From the NCBI GenBank assembly GCA_003232155.1, contig QILY01000083.1, positions 1 through 6,750 on the forward strand: 6,750 nt of DNA, given 5' to 3'. The position numbers and the translations under genes were made by a program. The stretch comes from Maribacter sp. Its GTDB lineage: Bacteria > Bacteroidota > Bacteroidia > Flavobacteriales > Flavobacteriaceae. The notes below the pieces were generated by a model that was not told where the DNA came from, searched no databases, and saw nothing but the letters and a program-made list of their open reading frames with translations. The first letter of the stretch is position 1. Every line of letters begins with the position of its first letter. Below, in pieces: positions 5,625-6,750 of this stretch.

Positions 5625-6326
5625 ATGGAACCAAAAAAAAATCCAAAAAAAGACTTGAGTAAAAACAGTAGTATTTATTTTACTGCTGGTATGGCACTCG
5701 TATTGGCATTGACCTATTTAGCTCTGGAGTGGAAGACATTTTACAATTACGAAATCGACACTACTGCAATGAATTATAAAGATGAATTGAGAGAAGAGGT
5801 ACCTATCACATTTGACACACCACCGCCGCCACCGCCACCGCCTGTTGCTCCAATAGTTATTGAAGTGGTAGAAGACGATGATTCTATTATAGAATCTGTT
5901 ATTGAGACGACAGAAACTGATCAAGAAGGTGCAGTCCTCAAAGTTGACGACATTCCTGATATACAAATTATAGATAGTGTTGATGTACCCTTTATTTTAG
6001 TTGAAGACGTACCCGTTTTTCCAGGCTGTGAAAAAGCAAAAGATAAGCGTGCTTGCTTTCAAACTATGATGACCAAACACATTCGAAAAAACTTTCGCTA
6101 TCCTGAAATTGCTCAAGAAATGGGTATTGAAGGTCGTGTACATACTACCTTCATCATTCAAAAGGATGGAAGTATTGGAAGCATTAGAATGCGTGGTCCT
6201 GACAAAAATTTAGAAAAAGAAGCTGCAAGAATACTTAGTAAGCTTCCTCAAATGACCCCAGGAAAACAAAGAGGGAATGCCGTAAGAGTACCTTTTAGTA
6301 TTCCAATTACTTTTAAGTTGCAATAG
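5625..6326 (+). CDS. TonB-family energy transducer
   Basis: This 233-residue protein has the TonB layout: a lysine-rich cytoplasmic N-terminus, one membrane anchor (about 17-35, IYFTAGMALVLALTYLALE), a periplasmic linker with eight consecutive prolines (66-73) and an acidic stretch (EVVEDDD), and a C-terminal TonB domain (about 148-233) with IRKNFRYPEIAQEMGIEGRVHTTF and VPFSIPITFKL. VFPGCE (131-136) and C144 form the two-cysteine segment frequent just before this domain in Bacteroidota. It should transmit proton-motive force, with ExbB/ExbD encoded elsewhere, to outer-membrane TonB-dependent transporters. The ATG is preceded by an A-rich sequence. The first codons contain A9 and A7 runs (5633-5641, 5645-5651), possible slippage sites. 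It is a stand-alone gene: no exbB/exbD or receptor adjoins it, and the pyrophosphatase downstream is convergent. Its specific receptor partners cannot be told. Confidence 0.93.
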   Translation: MEPKKNPKKDLSKNSSIYFTAGMALVLALTYLALEWKTFYNYEIDTTAMNYKDELREEVPITFDTPPPPPPPPVAPIVIEVVEDDDSIIESVIETTETDQEGAVLKVDDIPDIQIIDSVDVPFILVEDVPVFPGCEKAKDKRACFQTMMTKHIRKNFRYPEIAQEMGIEGRVHTTFIIQKDGSIGSIRMRGPDKNLEKEAARILSKLPQMTPGKQRGNAVRVPFSIPITFKLQ

Positions 6327-6338
6327 TTATAGAAAACA

Positions 6339-6374
6339 AAAAACAGGATATAGAAAAATCCATATCCTGTTTTT
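6339..6374. terminator. Bidirectional intrinsic terminator between tonB and hppA
   Basis: ACAGGATAT (6343-6351) pairs perfectly with ATATCCTGT (6362-6370) around a 10-nt loop. The stem extends through four A-T pairs on each side to give 13 bp, with an A-rich left flank and a T-rich right flank. It lies 12 bp after the tonB stop and 20 bp after the convergent hppA stop, so it can terminate both transcripts. Confidence 0.85.
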
Positions 6375-6394
6375 ATAGTTGAGTTAGTCTTAAC

Positions 6395-6750
6395 TTATTT
6401 CCGAACCTTTGTCTTTTCGATAGTAATTTCGGTTTTATTACCGTTAGAGCTTACGGTAGCATTTTCAAATTTATTTAACTGGGCTTCAACCTCAGCTTTG
6501 GTTCCTGTAAAAGTTTTCTCTTCAGAAACTTCTTCTCCGTTTACCACATTAACATAATTGATAGTAGCCTCGGCCATATCATCATTTTCTACATTCATAG
6601 TAATGGTTTTAGAAACCTCTTTAGTTGTACTGGCCGTACCGCTTTCCATATTCAAAGCTATACTGGGTGCAATTACCAAAGCAACTACAGACATTAATTT
6701 TAAAAGAATGTTCAATGAAGGCCCTGAAGTATCTTTAAATGGATCACCAA
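6395..6750 (-). CDS. hppA: Membrane-bound ion-translocating pyrophosphatase, C-terminal part (partial)
   Basis: From the window edge the minus frame reads GDPFKDTSGPSLNIL followed by LKLMSVVALVIAPSIAL, the conserved C-terminal signature and last membrane helix of membrane pyrophosphatases, which pump Na+ or H+ using PPi hydrolysis. A shorter frame opening at TTG 6715 is only a piece of this gene, not a separate protein. The visible part is 117 residues. Canonical enzymes end soon after the last helix, but here about 85 hydrophilic residues follow (NMESGTASTTKEV to EKTKVRK), rich in Glu, Thr, Asn and Lys, with alternating TITMNV, ATINYVNVV and KTEITIEK stretches that look beta-forming. In known structures the C-terminus faces the non-cytoplasmic side, so the tail would be periplasmic; its role is unknown. 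The residues deciding Na+ versus H+ lie outside the window. The gene ends facing tonB at a shared terminator. Confidence 0.9.
   Translation of the reverse strand, partial: GDPFKDTSGPSLNILLKLMSVVALVIAPSIALNMESGTASTTKEVSKTITMNVENDDMAEATINYVNVVNGEEVSEEKTFTGTKAEVEAQLNKFENATVSSNGNKTEITIEKTKVRK

Noticed and set aside
5718..5966. Minus-strand 82-codon open frame inside tonB
   Set aside because: It is the complement of the proline-rich linker (runs of Arg/Trp) and has no independent support.
6395..6715. Stand-alone 106-residue small protein starting at TTG 6715
   Set aside because: The frame stays open to the window edge and reads GDPFKDTSGPS just upstream, the conserved pyrophosphatase C-terminus; it is a fragment of hppA.

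Overview
The window looks like chromosomal DNA of a marine-type member of the Flavobacteriaceae (Bacteroidota). The evidence is an AT-rich base composition, a GLPGLI-family secreted protein, a Bacteroidota-style TonB with a poly-proline stretch, near absence of Shine-Dalgarno sequences, and a TAnnTTTG-type -7 promoter element. No rRNA, tRNA, CRISPR array, insertion sequence or phage gene is visible. The genus cannot be fixed from the sequence alone.

Left part (1-3524): a divergent envelope-sensing module. On the minus strand a secreted GLPGLI-family protein (374-1237) is followed 45 bp later by the start of a secreted protein with a carboxypeptidase-regulatory-like domain (1-328, running off the window), probably an outer-membrane TonB-linked protein. 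Facing away on the plus strand are an overlapping histidine kinase (1363-2844) and OmpR-type response regulator (2841-3524). The short divergent intergenic region holds three GTTAAC boxes at exactly 10-bp steps (1297, 1307, 1317), sitting just upstream of candidate promoters for both arms. I read this as the probable operator of the response regulator. The kinase promoter lies so close to its GTG codon that the mRNA may be nearly leaderless.

Middle (3525-5323): a deoxynucleoside kinase (plus) converges with a minus-strand APP1/lipin-type HAD phosphatase. These appear to be independent housekeeping or lipid-related genes.

Right part (5324-6750): a 301-bp gene-free region separates the phosphatase from a divergent TonB-family energy transducer (5625-6326). 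It carries an 11-bp direct repeat (TTTACGCATTC) at a 21-bp period with a degenerate third copy in register, and a separate AT-rich inverted repeat. TonB converges on the C-terminal end of a membrane-bound pyrophosphatase (hppA, 6395 to beyond 6750), with a bidirectional terminator hairpin between them. The hppA fragment shows an unusual hydrophilic tail of about 85 residues after its last membrane helix.

Most of the window is ordinary flavobacterial chromosome. The most interesting non-coding signals are the two regulatory repeat arrays; the most interesting coding oddities are the pyrophosphatase tail, the altered G1 box of the kinase, and the poorly understood GLPGLI/regulatory-domain pair.
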